A stretch of DNA of 64,000 nucleotides, from positions 1-64,000 of the forward strand of contig NZ_JACXAB010000015.1 of the NCBI RefSeq assembly GCF_014699075.1, written 5' to 3'. The stretch comes from Microvirga sp. GTDB taxonomy: Bacteria; Pseudomonadota; Alphaproteobacteria; Rhizobiales; Beijerinckiaceae. Below the pieces are notes generated by a model that saw only the letters and a program-made list of their open reading frames with translations, did no database searches and was not told the DNA's origin. The number at the start of each line of letters is the position of its first letter. Positions within the stretch are counted from its first letter, which is position 1. Made by a program: the position numbers and the translations under genes. Shown here piece after piece: positions 60,916 to 64,000 of this stretch.

Positions 60916-64000
<3,085 letters not shown>

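Overview
The window looks like chromosome of a GC-rich alphaproteobacterium of the Hyphomicrobiales (Rhizobiales), most like the Methylobacteriaceae/Microvirga group. That placement is an inference. It rests on GC-rich codon use, the long tuf-S10-spc-alpha ribosomal block, a TreS-maltokinase fusion beside a double-length GlgE, and several promoters of the alphaproteobacterial EcfG type.

Left part (1-16 kb): the 3' end of an IS481-type transposase, then small stress-type proteins and a complete alpha-glucan/trehalose module. otsA makes trehalose-6-phosphate. The operon glgE-treS/mak-glgB turns trehalose into maltose, maltose-1-phosphate and branched alpha-glucan. A divergent glgP can degrade the glucan. 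Small genes for DUF2945, DUF2934 and DUF883-like proteins lie around it.

Middle (15.9-29.4 kb): an eleven-gene minus-strand operon with a divergent LacI-type regulator. The gene order is ABC ATPase, binding protein, two permeases, IlvD/Edd dehydratase, HpcH/HpaI aldolase, mutarotase, SMP-30 lactonase, SDR dehydrogenase, GH31 glycosidase and TauE/SafE exporter. The glycosidase carries the full residue set of a sulfoquinovosidase. The operon therefore reads as a sulfoglycolytic Entner-Doudoroff (sulfo-ED) pathway for sulfoquinovose, the sugar of plant sulfolipid, probably imported as its glycoside. Sulfolactaldehyde dehydrogenase is the one expected enzyme not found. The control region shows a good promoter overlapped by a near-perfect palindrome, plus a second copy of its core in front of the regulator.

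29.5-40 kb: ordinary housekeeping and small genes. These are an alpha/beta hydrolase, a tiny lipoprotein, an FtsH paralog with an altered pore loop, two acetyltransferases, a HAD-type nucleotidase, membrane proteins, a pseudouridine synthase, the CrcB fluoride channel, RarA and a Do-type serine protease. Several of the small genes have EcfG-type promoters.

40-64 kb: the conserved information-processing block, all on the minus strand: rpoC (its 5' part lies outside), rpsL-rpsG-fusA-tuf, the S10 and spc operons with secY and adk, and rpsM-rpsK-rpoA-rplQ closed by a clear terminator. A plus-strand glycosyltransferase sits between rpsL and rpoC. Many of the cistron gaps hold strong hairpins. No tRNA, rRNA or CRISPR was seen.
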